Below are positions 1 through 8,862 of a stretch of 12,403 nt of DNA, one piece after another. Numbering within the stretch: position 1 is the stretch's first letter; each line of letters opens with the position of its first letter. Position numbers and translations under genes: made by a program. The stretch is from Bacteroidota bacterium (GTDB taxonomy: Bacteria; Bacteroidota; Bacteroidia; NS11-12g; UBA9320). The notes beneath the pieces are model-generated. The model ran no database searches. It was not told the DNA's origin and saw only the letters and a list, made by a program, of their open reading frames with translations. The DNA is taken from positions 1 through 12,403 of the forward strand of contig CANMPY010000022.1 of assembly GCA_947499775.1 (NCBI GenBank), given 5' to 3'.

Positions 1-881
1 AATATTAAAAATAAACCGCCTATTGCCCCATATTCTTCTAATATTATAGCAAAAATAAAGTCGGCATAGGGGGATGGTAAAAAATTGCGTTGTGTACTTT
101 TTCCGGGCCCTACTCCGAAAATACCACCTTTGGCAATGGCTATTTTAGCTTGTTGATTTTGATAGCTGCCTGTTGCGTCCTTTGAATTCATGAAGGATTC
201 AATGCGCGCTTTCCAAGTTTGTATGCGCCCTTGCCCTGGAAGAGTCATTATAATGGCCAACATTAATCCGAAAAATAAAGTGGCTAAACCAGTTAAGGCT
301 AACAGCGATTTAATAGGTATGCGCCCAATAAACAATAGAACCATACATGTCATAAATAGCACCAATGAAGTGGATAAATTTGCGGGTGCAATTAAGCCGC
401 AAACTATAATAATACTTACTACAATAGGCCATAGTGTTTTTTTAGCATTGCCAATATCGTCTTGTCGTTTCGATAAAAATCGAGCAATGAACATGATTAT
501 AGCTAGTTTTGCTAAGTCGGAAGTTTGAAAAGATAATCCGATTAAGGGTAACGTAATCCACCGCCTAGCCTCATTAACATTACTTCCAAATAATAGTGTG
601 TACAGTAATAATGGAATAGCAATGACTAATAATATTTGCGACAAACGTGAATAATAACGAAAGTCGAGTAAGTGCGATAACCACATAATAAAAAGACCCA
701 ACAAGAGCATTCCTACTTGTTTGATAAGATAAAATTCGGTATTACCAGACTGTTTGGCAAATGCTAGTGTGCCTGTGGAGCTATAAACTGCCAAAACCCC
801 AAATAGCGATAATAGGCAAACCACCATCCATATGTAGATGTCTCCTTTTAAATTATTGGCCGTCCATTGTCTCAAACTCAT
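1..881 (-). CDS. ftsW: FtsW, SEDS-family septal peptidoglycan glycosyltransferase (3' end cut by window edge)
   Basis: Reads leftwards from an ATG at 881 with no stop before base 1, giving 293 residues of a protein usually near 400. It is a polytopic membrane protein. A basic N-terminus with NLKGDIYIW (residues 10-18) is followed by the first membrane segment. The SEDS signature NEARRW (103-108) leads into SFQTSDLAKL (117-126), and the family hallmark PSPYADFIFAIILEEYG lies at 269-285 after GVGPG. FtsW polymerises lipid II at the septum together with the class B PBP FtsI, encoded upstream in this operon. The ATG at 881 is chosen because it retains the KGD-x-IW stretch expected before the first helix; an AGGAG at 842-846 is only the codons of LKGD. 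A 70-bp gap separates it from murD, the loosest joint in the cluster. FtsW rather than RodA is favoured by the dcw context. Confidence 0.95.
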   Translation of the reverse strand, partial: MSLRQWTANNLKGDIYIWMVVCLLSLFGVLAVYSSTGTLAFAKQSGNTEFYLIKQVGMLLLGLFIMWLSHLLDFRYYSRLSQILLVIAIPLLLYTLLFGSNVNEARRWITLPLIGLSFQTSDLAKLAIIMFIARFLSKRQDDIGNAKKTLWPIVVSIIIVCGLIAPANLSTSLVLFMTCMVLLFIGRIPIKSLLALTGLATLFFGLMLAIIMTLPGQGRIQTWKARIESFMNSKDATGSYQNQQAKIAIAKGGIFGVGPGKSTQRNFLPSPYADFIFAIILEEYGAIGGLFLI

Positions 882-951
882 ATGTAAATGTATTTTATAG
901 GCGTGTTTTTTTAACTGTTACTATTTTTAATAAATATTTGATACGATACGC

Positions 952-2295
952 CTAAAGTGCTTTAACATGAAATTTAAATTGATTTCCTCTATCTTCATAA
1001 TTTTCGAACAAATCGAAACTAGCACATGCTGGAGAAAGCAAAACGGTATCCCCTTTTTTTGAGAAAGAATAGGCTGCCTTTACTGCATCTTCTGCTGATG
1101 AAGTATTAATAATAAGATCAACATCTGGGCCAAATGCTTGATGAATTTTACTGTTGTCGAGCCCCATGCAAACTATAACACTTACTTTTTGCTTCACCAA
1201 TTTTTTTAAGTTCGAATAATCATTCCCTTTGTCGGTACCCCCAACAATCCAAACTACTGGAGTTTCCATGCTTTCTAAAGCAAACCAAGCCGAATTGACA
1301 TTTGTAGCTTTTGAATCGTTAATAAAATCAACGCCTTTAACGCGGGCAATCCATTCCATACGATGTTCGACATTAGTAAAATCAGAGAAACTCTGACGAA
1401 TACTCTCTTTCTTGATTTCATAAGAATTGGAAACGATGGCGGCGGCCATACTGTTGTAAATGTTGTGTTTGCCACTAATAGTGAGTTGGTTGATGGGCAT
1501 GATAAATTCTTTATTTAAATTGGTGAGCCGAACGATTATTTCTTTACCATTTAAAAAGGCACCGTTCTGTACCTCATGGTGTATTGAAAATGCCAGCTGC
1601 TGGCCATTTCCTTTATTAAGTTTTAAGTTTGTTAGTGTTAATGGATCATCATCGCAATAAATGAACTGATTTTCATTGGTTTGATTTTGTGTAATTCTAA
1701 ATTTTGAGGCTATATATCTATCGATATTGTTATCGTATCGGTCGAGATGATCGGGGGTAATATTGGTTAAAACACCAGAGTTAAGTCGCGTGTTTACCAT
1801 ACCATCCAACTGAAAGCTGCTTAGTTCAAGAACATAACTTTCGTAGTTTTCGATAGCTACTTGACGTGCAAAACTTTTGCCTATATTGCCTCCTAACCCA
1901 ACATTAATGCCACCATTTTTTAAAATATGATGGAGAAGCATGGCGGTCGTTGTTTTGCCATTTGTTCCAGTAATGCCAATTAATTTTGCCTCGGTATACT
2001 GGGCGGCAAATTCTATTTCTGAGATTATTTTTATTCCAGCATCAAGAGCCTTTTTAATGATAGAGGATGAATCAGAAATGCCTGGACTTTTTATTAAAAG
2101 ATCGGCATTTAGAATTTTTGATTCAGTATGCTTATTATCTTCCCATTGAACGCCAAGTTGGTTTAATTCGTCCTTATAACTTGGTTTGATTGTTCCATAA
2201 TCGCTAACAAACGTATCATATCCTTTAGCCAAAGCTAATACAGCAGCTCCACAACCGCTTTCGCCCGCACCCAATATGACTAATCGTTTTGTCAT
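952..2295 (-). CDS. murD: UDP-N-acetylmuramoylalanine--D-glutamate ligase MurD
   Basis: Cytoplasmic ATP-dependent ligase adding D-glutamate to UDP-MurNAc-L-Ala, the second amino acid of the peptidoglycan stem. The 447-residue length is normal for MurD. The N-terminal Rossmann-like UDP-binding domain begins RLVILGAGESG. The central Mur-ligase domain has the ATP P-loop GTNGKTT (110-116), LELSSFQLD (156-164), NITPDHLDRY (178-187) and ASKFR, whose Lys198 is at the position of the carbamylated lysine of E. coli MurD. The C-terminal domain begins after EHRMEW and contains NDSKATN, which binds the incoming amino acid. The ATG at 2295 starts two bases after the mraY stop (TAAGAATG), so the two are probably translationally coupled. 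Nothing looks disrupted. Confidence 0.97.
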   Translation of the reverse strand: MTKRLVILGAGESGCGAAVLALAKGYDTFVSDYGTIKPSYKDELNQLGVQWEDNKHTESKILNADLLIKSPGISDSSSIIKKALDAGIKIISEIEFAAQYTEAKLIGITGTNGKTTTAMLLHHILKNGGINVGLGGNIGKSFARQVAIENYESYVLELSSFQLDGMVNTRLNSGVLTNITPDHLDRYDNNIDRYIASKFRITQNQTNENQFIYCDDDPLTLTNLKLNKGNGQQLAFSIHHEVQNGAFLNGKEIIVRLTNLNKEFIMPINQLTISGKHNIYNSMAAAIVSNSYEIKKESIRQSFSDFTNVEHRMEWIARVKGVDFINDSKATNVNSAWFALESMETPVVWIVGGTDKGNDYSNLKKLVKQKVSVIVCMGLDNSKIHQAFGPDVDLIINTSSAEDAVKAAYSFSKKGDTVLLSPACASFDLFENYEDRGNQFKFHVKAL

Positions 2296-2297
2296 TC

Positions 2298-3554
2298 TTA
2301 TCTTAGTTTAAAGGTTATAATGGTTAAAATGGCCAACATGATTCCTACTATTAAAAAGCGAGTTACAATTTTGGGTTCGGCATAGCCTTTTTTCTGGAAA
2401 TGATGATGGAGTGGCGACATTAAAAAAATACGCCGTCCTTCTCCAAATCGGGCTTTAGTGTATTTAAAATAAGTAACCTGTAGAACGACACTTAAATTTT
2501 CGACCAGAAATATGCCACAAAGAATAGGGATTAAAAGTTCCTTGCGCAGCATGATAGCAATTACAGCTATAATTCCACCTATGGATAAACTGCCAGTATC
2601 GCCCATAAATACTTGGGCTGGGAATGAATTGTACCATAAAAAACCAATACAAGCACCTACAAACGCAGCAAGGAAAATTGTAAGTTCTCCTTGATTAGGG
2701 AGATACATAATATTGAGGTAATCGGCAAAAATGACATTGCCCGACAGAAAAGCCAATAAAGCTAATGTGGCGCCAATTATTGCCGAACTACCAGCAGCCA
2801 AACCGTCGATACCATCGGTTAAATTAGCACCATTTGATACCGCAACTATTATGAAGATTACCGCTAATATAAAAACGAGCCAAGTGTATTTTTGTGCCTT
2901 TTCGTTGCTCAAAAAGAATAATATTTTTGAGTAATCAAATTCATGAGATTTAACAAAAGGTACAGTGGTTACAGTTGATTTAGTGTCTTTTAAATAAATA
3001 GTTTTACCATTAGTTAGAATGCGTTGTGTTGAATTTGCTTTGATTTCGGCAGTAGCTTCCGTTTCCGTAAAACTTTCTCTGATTACAACACTTGGATGAA
3101 AATATAAAGTGGCACCCACAATAATTCCAATACCAATTTGACCCACAATTTTAAATCGCCCCGCTAGCCCTTCTTTATTTTTTCTATAGGTTTTTATATA
3201 GTCGTCTAAAAACCCAATAAGCCCGAGCCAAACTGTGGTAATTAGCATTAATACGATATAGATATTACTTAATTTAGCAAACAATAATGTTGGGATAAGT
3301 ATGGCTCCCAAAATGATGAGCCCACCCATTGTAGGCGTTCCTTTTTTTGAATTTTCTCCTTCTAGTCCCAATTGACGTATGGTTTCGGCGGCTTGCCTTT
3401 TGCGCAAAACATTAATTAAGTTTTTTCCATATATGAGAGAAATGGTAAGCGATAAGATAATAGCCAAGCCAGCCCTAAACGTAATGTATTGAAATGCACC
3501 AGTTCCTGGTATGTTAAAATGAGTGTGCAGGTATTGAAATAAATAATAAAGCAT
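2298..3554 (-). CDS. mraY: Phospho-N-acetylmuramoyl-pentapeptide transferase MraY
   Basis: Integral inner-membrane enzyme that transfers phospho-MurNAc-pentapeptide to undecaprenyl phosphate, forming lipid I. Family motifs are complete: KKGTPTMGG (70-78), the catalytic Asp pair DD (117-118) in FLDDYIKTYRKNKEG, NLTDGIDGLA (244-253), FMGDTGS (316-322), and the conserved HHH loop (383-385) before FQKKG. It has about ten hydrophobic segments. At 418 residues it is longer than the roughly 360 of E. coli MraY. The extra length is a polar insert at about 158-220, between two membrane segments, rich in Thr, Glu and Lys; as far as I recall this is typical of Bacteroidota MraY. The ATG at 3554 lies two bases after the murE stop. 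Confidence 0.97.
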   Translation of the reverse strand: MLYYLFQYLHTHFNIPGTGAFQYITFRAGLAIILSLTISLIYGKNLINVLRKRQAAETIRQLGLEGENSKKGTPTMGGLIILGAILIPTLLFAKLSNIYIVLMLITTVWLGLIGFLDDYIKTYRKNKEGLAGRFKIVGQIGIGIIVGATLYFHPSVVIRESFTETEATAEIKANSTQRILTNGKTIYLKDTKSTVTTVPFVKSHEFDYSKILFFLSNEKAQKYTWLVFILAVIFIIVAVSNGANLTDGIDGLAAGSSAIIGATLALLAFLSGNVIFADYLNIMYLPNQGELTIFLAAFVGACIGFLWYNSFPAQVFMGDTGSLSIGGIIAVIAIMLRKELLIPILCGIFLVENLSVVLQVTYFKYTKARFGEGRRIFLMSPLHHHFQKKGYAEPKIVTRFLIVGIMLAILTIITFKLR

Positions 3555-3556
3555 GA

Positions 3557-5014
3557 TTAGTTTATAGTTTCGAAAGCGTGTTTTAATTTTTCTAAATCAT
3601 CAAAATGTGATTTTACTCCATTGGTGTCTTGGTAATTTTCGTGCCCTTTGCCTGCCAATAATATGATATCACCTTTTTTTGCCTGACTTACGGCTACATG
3701 TATTGCCTCTTCCCGATTCGTTATTTTTAATATTTTTTTAAAATTTTGAGCTTTTACTCCATTTCGCATCTCTTCAATAATGAGTTCAGGATTCTCTGTT
3801 CTTGGATTGTCGCTTGTAAAAATTACACGGTCGCTTAATTGACTTGCATAATCGCCCATGATGGGTCTTTTTTCTCGATCTCTATCACCGCCACATCCAA
3901 TAATTGTAATTAGAGTTTCGTTTCGTGATCTAACTTTATTAATGGTTTCTAAAACATTTTTTAAAGCATCGGGGGTATGGGCATAATCAATTACACCCAA
4001 AATTCCACTTTCACTTCTTACAATTTCAAATCTTCCTTTGGCGCCTTTCGTTTTTGAAAGTGTTTTAATAATGGTTTCAGAATCTAAACCCATAATGAAA
4101 GCTGCGCCATAAGCCGCCAATAAATTATAGGCATTAAATTCGCCAGAAAGGCCATACCATGCTTGAGTTTTGTCTATTTCGAAGAGTAAGCCCTCAAGAT
4201 CATGTTCAATAATTTTTCCTTTAAAGTCAGAAATAGACTTTAGGCTATAGGTATATTTAGAGGCTTTAGTGTTTTGCAACATCACACTGCCATTTTTGTC
4301 ATCCTTATTGGTTAATGCAAATGCAGTAGGAGGTAGGTGGTCGAAAAACGATTTTTTTGCAGCTAAATAGTTATCAAAGGTGTGATGGTAATCTAAATGG
4401 TCATGGGTAATATTTGTAAAAATACCTCCTGTAAACGTGAGGCCTCCAATTCTGTTTTGATCTACAGCATGGCTGCTCACCTCCATAAAACAATATTCAC
4501 AGTTCTGTTCAACCATTGTAGCTAACAAGCTATTTAATGTTATAGGATCGGGAGTGGTGTGGGTACTTGGAAGTATTGTGTCGCCAATTTGATTCTGAAT
4601 AGTAGAAATCAATGCTGTTTTATAGCCAAGATTTTTGTAGAGGTTTCTTAATAAAGTAGCTATAGTTGTTTTCCCATTTGTACCCGTAATTCCAATGAGT
4701 TTTATTTTAGTGGAAGGATTGTCATAATAATTCGACGCCACTTGACCTAAGATTTTTCGGGTGTCCTTAACTATTATGTAATTAAAATTTACTGGGCAAT
4801 CTGCTGGAATATATTCACATATAACAACCGCTACTTTTTTTGAAATGGCGTCTTTAATAAAGGTATGGCTATCAATTTCAACACCGCGAAGTGCAATGAA
4901 TAAATCATTTTCATTGGCTAATCTATTGTCTGAAATTATTGAATTTATTGAAATATTTGAATCATAAGATCCCATTAAATCAATATTATTCAATATGTTA
5001 GATAGTTTTATCAT
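3557..5014 (-). CDS. murE: UDP-MurNAc-tripeptide synthetase MurE, probably meso-diaminopimelate-adding
   Basis: Cytoplasmic ATP-dependent ligase adding the third stem residue to UDP-MurNAc-L-Ala-D-Glu. The 485-residue length is usual. The P-loop GTNGKTT is at 111-117, followed by STHTTPDP (150-157) in the substrate site, EVSSHAVDQNR (178-188), NITHDHLDYH (201-210), and Lys220 in LAAKK at the expected carbamylated-lysine position. The C-terminal domain has GCGGDRDREKRP and DNPR at 402-405. In characterised MurE enzymes DNPR selects meso-diaminopimelate, whereas lysine-adding enzymes carry a different tetrapeptide, so the organism should have DAP-type peptidoglycan. The ATG at 5014 abuts the ftsI stop directly (TAGATG). 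No MurF is seen; it may lie elsewhere. Confidence 0.97.
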   Translation of the reverse strand: MIKLSNILNNIDLMGSYDSNISINSIISDNRLANENDLFIALRGVEIDSHTFIKDAISKKVAVVICEYIPADCPVNFNYIIVKDTRKILGQVASNYYDNPSTKIKLIGITGTNGKTTIATLLRNLYKNLGYKTALISTIQNQIGDTILPSTHTTPDPITLNSLLATMVEQNCEYCFMEVSSHAVDQNRIGGLTFTGGIFTNITHDHLDYHHTFDNYLAAKKSFFDHLPPTAFALTNKDDKNGSVMLQNTKASKYTYSLKSISDFKGKIIEHDLEGLLFEIDKTQAWYGLSGEFNAYNLLAAYGAAFIMGLDSETIIKTLSKTKGAKGRFEIVRSESGILGVIDYAHTPDALKNVLETINKVRSRNETLITIIGCGGDRDREKRPIMGDYASQLSDRVIFTSDNPRTENPELIIEEMRNGVKAQNFKKILKITNREEAIHVAVSQAKKGDIILLAGKGHENYQDTNGVKSHFDDLEKLKHAFETIN

Positions 5015-7120
5015 CTAAATTTTTAACTTTACTAATAATGTATTTCCTTTTATTACCTTATTGCCAGGTGGTATTGATTGCCAATAAACTCGTCCTATAC
5101 CTTCGGCCACAATCATTAATTTTCTGAATTCGCTATAGTTTATCACATCTTTTAGTCCCATGCCTATAAGGTTTGGTACTTTGTTAGCCTCATCAATAGC
5201 CGATGTGTAAGTGTATTCGCCAATTGAATCTTTAGAAGCACTTATCCAATCTGTTATTTCGCCTTCGGATTGATACGAATAATTGGTGTATTTTTTTAAG
5301 AATGATAGAGTGGTTTTTTTTCTGCCTGTTAAAACTTTTGGCAGTGAACCGTGATCTACTAATGTATCGTCTAATTGCGTTCCAGAATTGAGGTATATAC
5401 CCGAAATTTTTTCACCAATTTCTCTTGCAATTGGGGCGGCAACTACTCCTCCGAAAATATCACCCTTTGATGGTCTATTAATAACTATAATTATAGAATA
5501 CTTAGGCGAATTGGCGGGAAAATAGCCTGCAAAAGAGGAGTAATATGCATCGTCAATATAACCTTTGCCATCAGCTATTTTAGCTGTTCCGGTTTTGCCA
5601 GCAAATTTAATTCTACTTTTATTTAGTGATTTTGCCGTGCCGCTATCCACCACACCACGTAAAAGCTCTTGTACCCTTGAAATGGTTTTTTCGGAAGCTA
5701 TTTTTTCATTTAGTATTTGAGGGGTGAATTTTTTTTCAATTTCGCCTTTTTCGCCAATAGCCTTAATTAAATAAGGTTTTGTCATTATTCCATTATTTGC
5801 CACGGCGTTATAAACCATTAGCAATTGAAGAGGTGTTAATCGGATTTCGTAGCCTATCGACATCCATGCTAAACTAATGCCACTCCATGTTTTATGGCCT
5901 GGCGATTTTATATATGGTATTCCTTCTCCCGTTAATTCAAATCCTATTGGTTTATTTAATTGAAGCGATTTTATATAGTTAGTAAATAATCGAGGGTTAT
6001 CTTTAAATTCATTTAATACGCTTGTTGAAATTCCAACATTAGAGGAATGCTCGAAGGCATACGAAAAGGTTTTGCTTTTGTAAGGGGAAGGCTCAGCATC
6101 TTCCATAATCTTATTTCCAATTTTAAGTTTCCCGTAATTAATGAGAACCGTATCTGTTGTTTCAATTTCGCCTTTTTCGAGTAGAGCCAAGGCTGAAACA
6201 ATTTTAAAGGTTGATCCTGGCTCAAAACTTTCGCCAATTGCATAATTAAAACTTTCATTATAGGTTTCATTTGCAGATTTGGTAAGGTTGGCTATTGCTT
6301 TTATTTCGCCAGTTTTTACATCCATAATAATAGCACACCCATGATGGGCTTGGTGTTTTACTAAGCCTTGGTATAAGGCATTATTTACTATATCTTGAAT
6401 ATTGACATCGATTGTAGTGTAAATATCTTTTCCATTTACAGGCTCCACTTCGTTATTGTCGTTAACTGGTCTATATCCGCCTGCTATTCGCTGCACCAAT
6501 CTTCGGCCAGTTACACCTGCCAATTCCTTGTCGTATGCTCCTTCTATACCAACACGTTCTTGTCCGCTACCACGCCCTGTATAGCCGATTGTACGTGCCA
6601 ATAGATTTTTTAAAGGCATAACTCGGTAATTGTCTTCTTCGATAATTAAGCCACTTTTAAATCTTCCTTTATTATAAAGAGGCCATGTTTTTATTTCTTT
6701 TATATCAAGAAAACTCAATTTACGCTTTAAAAGAAAATATCTATTTTTTTGAATGATCCCTTTTTTAAATTCAAGTAAATATTCAATGGATGGTTTATCT
6801 TTAAACTTTTCGGCAAATTTTTGGGATAACGGCGATAAATACATTTGCAAAGTGTCTTGGTGCAATACGGTTAAATCCATTCGAAGTTCATAGCGCGGAA
6901 CAGAGGTGGCTAATAGAGTAGCGTCGTCTGAATAAATATTGCCGCGAACAGCTTGAATTACTTTGTATTTTAAAGTTAAGCTGTCGCTTAGTGCTCTCCA
7001 CTTGGCTCCATCAACCATTTGAATATTAAATATGTACCATATAACAAGTGCCGAGAATGCTACAACACAGCTGAAGCTAAAGAAAATTCGGTTTAATATG
7101 GAGCGTTTAATGTTCGACAT
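5015..7120 (-). CDS. ftsI: Septal class B penicillin-binding protein (FtsI/PBP3-type transpeptidase) with C-terminal PASTA domain
   Basis: D,D-transpeptidase that cross-links septal peptidoglycan. It is anchored by one N-terminal membrane helix (about residues 12-32), with the rest periplasmic. The dimerisation region starts near the conserved RGNIY (59-63). The transpeptidase domain has the nucleophile motif STFK (Ser303-Lys306) in FEPGSTFK, the second motif SSN (359-361) and KTG (509-511) followed by TAK. Residues about 647-701 (VPNLIGM onward, ending LLVKLKI) form one PASTA domain. This gives 701 residues and a SpoVD/FtsI-like architecture common in Bacteroidota rather than the shorter E. 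coli FtsI. The start overlaps the stop of the upstream ftsL-like gene (TAATG), implying translational coupling. Its partner polymerase FtsW is the last gene of this run. Confidence 0.95.
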   Translation of the reverse strand: MSNIKRSILNRIFFSFSCVVAFSALVIWYIFNIQMVDGAKWRALSDSLTLKYKVIQAVRGNIYSDDATLLATSVPRYELRMDLTVLHQDTLQMYLSPLSQKFAEKFKDKPSIEYLLEFKKGIIQKNRYFLLKRKLSFLDIKEIKTWPLYNKGRFKSGLIIEEDNYRVMPLKNLLARTIGYTGRGSGQERVGIEGAYDKELAGVTGRRLVQRIAGGYRPVNDNNEVEPVNGKDIYTTIDVNIQDIVNNALYQGLVKHQAHHGCAIIMDVKTGEIKAIANLTKSANETYNESFNYAIGESFEPGSTFKIVSALALLEKGEIETTDTVLINYGKLKIGNKIMEDAEPSPYKSKTFSYAFEHSSNVGISTSVLNEFKDNPRLFTNYIKSLQLNKPIGFELTGEGIPYIKSPGHKTWSGISLAWMSIGYEIRLTPLQLLMVYNAVANNGIMTKPYLIKAIGEKGEIEKKFTPQILNEKIASEKTISRVQELLRGVVDSGTAKSLNKSRIKFAGKTGTAKIADGKGYIDDAYYSSFAGYFPANSPKYSIIIVINRPSKGDIFGGVVAAPIAREIGEKISGIYLNSGTQLDDTLVDHGSLPKVLTGRKKTTLSFLKKYTNYSYQSEGEITDWISASKDSIGEYTYTSAIDEANKVPNLIGMGLKDVINYSEFRKLMIVAEGIGRVYWQSIPPGNKVIKGNTLLVKLKI

Positions 7121-7446
7121 TACTTTTTAATTAATACCGGTGGTTCAGTAGCAGGTTTTATGCCTTTTTCTAACATTAATTGTTCTAAATTGGAGCTTCT
7201 ACTCCCATTCAAAATTTCGGTCTGAAGCGTTATATATTCAGAGTATAGTTCCTTTACTTCACGGTTTAATTTCTCAATTTTTCTTATTTTTCTTTCTGTG
7301 CGATGTGATAAAAAAATATAGATTATCATGATGCCAGATAAAAACAGTAAAAAGGGTAAAAACCTCGTAATGTTTTCACGAGAATTTATTCCCGGATTTA
7401 TTTCCGAATCGTCAGGTGTATTGATATGTGGTGCGCTGTGATCCAA
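7120..7446 (-). CDS. ftsL: FtsL-like small divisome membrane protein, apparently TTG-initiated
   Basis: Short bitopic protein of 108 residues. It has a polar N-terminal tail (1-28), a single membrane segment around 29-47 (RFLPFLLFLSGIMIIYIFLS), then a charged heptad-like coiled-coil stretch (about 48-82) and a C-terminal tail ending PPVLIKK. Size, topology and position between rsmH and ftsI match the divergent FtsL-like protein of Bacteroidota, which would scaffold FtsI/FtsW at the septum; the sequence alone is too variable to prove this. No ATG or GTG lies in frame between the rsmH stop and the membrane helix. The first candidate start is TTG at 7446, two bases after the rsmH stop; Met40 lies inside the helix and cannot be the start. 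The gene overlaps ftsI by one base. Confidence 0.82.
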   Translation of the reverse strand: MDHSAPHINTPDDSEINPGINSRENITRFLPFLLFLSGIMIIYIFLSHRTERKIRKIEKLNREVKELYSEYITLQTEILNGSRSSNLEQLMLEKGIKPATEPPVLIKK

Positions 7447-7448
7447 AT

Positions 7449-8351
7449 TTATTTTGTTCGAATAGCAATTCTTAATTTAGCACTTCGTGACCTTGGGTTT
7501 TCTTTTACTTCAGTATCATTGGGCACAATGGGTTTCTTGTTGAGCGGATTAAATGGTCTTATCAAATTTCCAAAAGCATCTTTATTTAACGAACCCTCCG
7601 TATTGCCTGTATTTATAAAGTTTTTTACACAGCGATCCTCAAGCGAATGGTAAGACATGATCACCAATCTGCCATCGGGTTTAAGCACGTCTTTACATTG
7701 ATTTAAAAAGAGTTCTAAATTTCTTATTTCATTGTTTACTTCAATGCGAATAGCCTGAAATACCTTAGAATAAAAGGCATAATCTCCTGATTTAGGCGTT
7801 TCTGATTTTATTGAATCTAATAGATCTTGTACTTTTACAATGGCTTTTCTTTTTCTGAATTGTACTATGGCACGTGCAAGATGATGTGATTTAGAAAGCT
7901 CGCCATAAGTGTTAAAAACGCGTGTTAGTTCAATTTCTGAATATTCATTTAGCACATGAACTGCATCAATTTCATCATCCTGATCCATTCTCATATCTAA
8001 CCTTTCATCAAAACGATAGGAAAACCCTTTGCTACCCTCATTAATTTGATATGATGAAATTCCTAAATCAGCTAATATGCCATCAATTGGCAAGGCCTTG
8101 TGGTATTTTAAAAACTGCTTCATATACCTATAATTATGGTTAATAATTATTAGTCTATCGTCGTCCCATTTATTTTTGATGGCATCGTGATCTTGGTCAA
8201 TTCCAAAAAGTTTTTGTACTTTTTTATTTTCTAAAATAATTTTTGAATGCCCTCCTCCACCAAATGTGGCATCAACATAAATTCCCCCTTCTTGAATATT
8301 TAATGCATCAATGCATTGAGAAGCCATTACCGGAATATGATAGCTATCCAT
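7449..8351 (-). CDS. rsmH: 16S rRNA (cytosine1402-N4)-methyltransferase RsmH (MraW)
   Basis: S-adenosylmethionine-dependent enzyme that methylates N4 of C1402 in 16S rRNA, at the ribosomal P site. At 300 residues it is the usual length. Visible family features are HIPVM near the N-terminus (5-9), the SAM-binding glycine loop DATFGGGGHS (27-36), the acidic strand end FGIDQD, LADLGISSYQI, GFSYRFDERLDMRMD, the C-terminal VIMSYHSLEDR, and the terminal NPRSRSAKLR motif. The ATG at 8351 lies eight bases inside the 3' end of mraZ, so translation is likely coupled. Its place directly after mraZ is the classic start of the dcw cluster. Confidence 0.97.
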   Translation of the reverse strand: MDSYHIPVMASQCIDALNIQEGGIYVDATFGGGGHSKIILENKKVQKLFGIDQDHDAIKNKWDDDRLIIINHNYRYMKQFLKYHKALPIDGILADLGISSYQINEGSKGFSYRFDERLDMRMDQDDEIDAVHVLNEYSEIELTRVFNTYGELSKSHHLARAIVQFRKRKAIVKVQDLLDSIKSETPKSGDYAFYSKVFQAIRIEVNNEIRNLELFLNQCKDVLKPDGRLVIMSYHSLEDRCVKNFINTGNTEGSLNKDAFGNLIRPFNPLNKKPIVPNDTEVKENPRSRSAKLRIAIRTK

Positions 8352-8808
8352 TTGTAATTATGTTTCTGCGGCTCATTACTTCTTCTGCCATCTTCGAAAA
8401 CTCATCAGGGTCAATGGTCATCTGGGCTTCATAGTGATTTTTGCTCCACATTTCAATTTTATTATCATATGCATAAAGCACTACGTCGTTAGTGATTTCA
8501 GCATAGGTGGCCAGTTTCTTAGGAACAAGTAATCTGTTTGCTGTGTCAAGCCCCACTTCGCTGGCGCCATTATTAAATACTCTTATAAATTGGCGATCAA
8601 TTTTGTTAAAGGAGTCTAAACCCTCTAGTTTTTGAGTTTCCTTTTCCCAGTCGTCACGCGTGTAAATAACCAAGCATTTATCGAACCCTCGATTAATAAC
8701 CAAATGATTTGACGCCCCCTCTGGAAGCTGCTTTTTGAGCCCAACAGGAATTACAACACGTCCTTTCGCGTCTATTTTTCCTTCAAATTCACCGATAAAC
8801 TTGGGCAT
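8344..8808 (-). CDS. mraZ: Transcriptional regulator MraZ
   Basis: DNA-binding protein of two tandem SpoVT/AbrB-like swapped-hairpin half-domains; it forms a ring-shaped multimer and regulates the dcw operon from its own promoter. It has 154 residues. Repeat 1 has GKIDAKGRVVIP (10-21) and repeat 2 has GLDTANRLLVP (86-96). The second repeat shows DTANR instead of the more usual D-x-x-G-R, a modest deviation. It is the first gene of the operon and overlaps rsmH by eight bases. A run of four GTG-centred heptamers about 46 bp upstream of its ATG (8808) looks like its own operator, suggesting autoregulation. Confidence 0.96.
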   Translation of the reverse strand: MPKFIGEFEGKIDAKGRVVIPVGLKKQLPEGASNHLVINRGFDKCLVIYTRDDWEKETQKLEGLDSFNKIDRQFIRVFNNGASEVGLDTANRLLVPKKLATYAEITNDVVLYAYDNKIEMWSKNHYEAQMTIDPDEFSKMAEEVMSRRNIITNG

Positions 8809-8833
8809 TGCTCTTTGTTATTTAAAATCAGGT

Positions 8834-8862
8834 GTAAAATTATGTGATTATTAAACACAAAA
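8834..8862 (-). promoter_or_regulatory. Tentative mraZ (dcw) promoter core
   Basis: On the minus strand TAATTTTA (8842-8835) matches the Bacteroidota -7 element TANNTTTG except in the last base, and TTTTG (8862-8858) could be the upstream element. The spacing of 15 bases is shorter than the usual 19-21, so this is weak. If correct, the MraZ-box array overlaps the upstream promoter element. Confidence 0.3.

Noticed and set aside
190..528. 112-codon plus-strand frame
   Set aside because: It lies antisense within ftsW, whose minus-strand translation shows clear SEDS motifs; the plus-strand product has no recognisable features.
825..881. Alternative ftsW start at the internal ATG (827) preceded by AGGAG
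   Set aside because: It would remove the conserved KGD-x-IW segment and cut into the first helix; the AGGAG is explained by LKGD codons.
882..951. Terminator between murD and ftsW
   Set aside because: Only a GGCG/CGCC pairing with a long AT loop and no clean U tract; more likely an ordinary intra-operon spacer.
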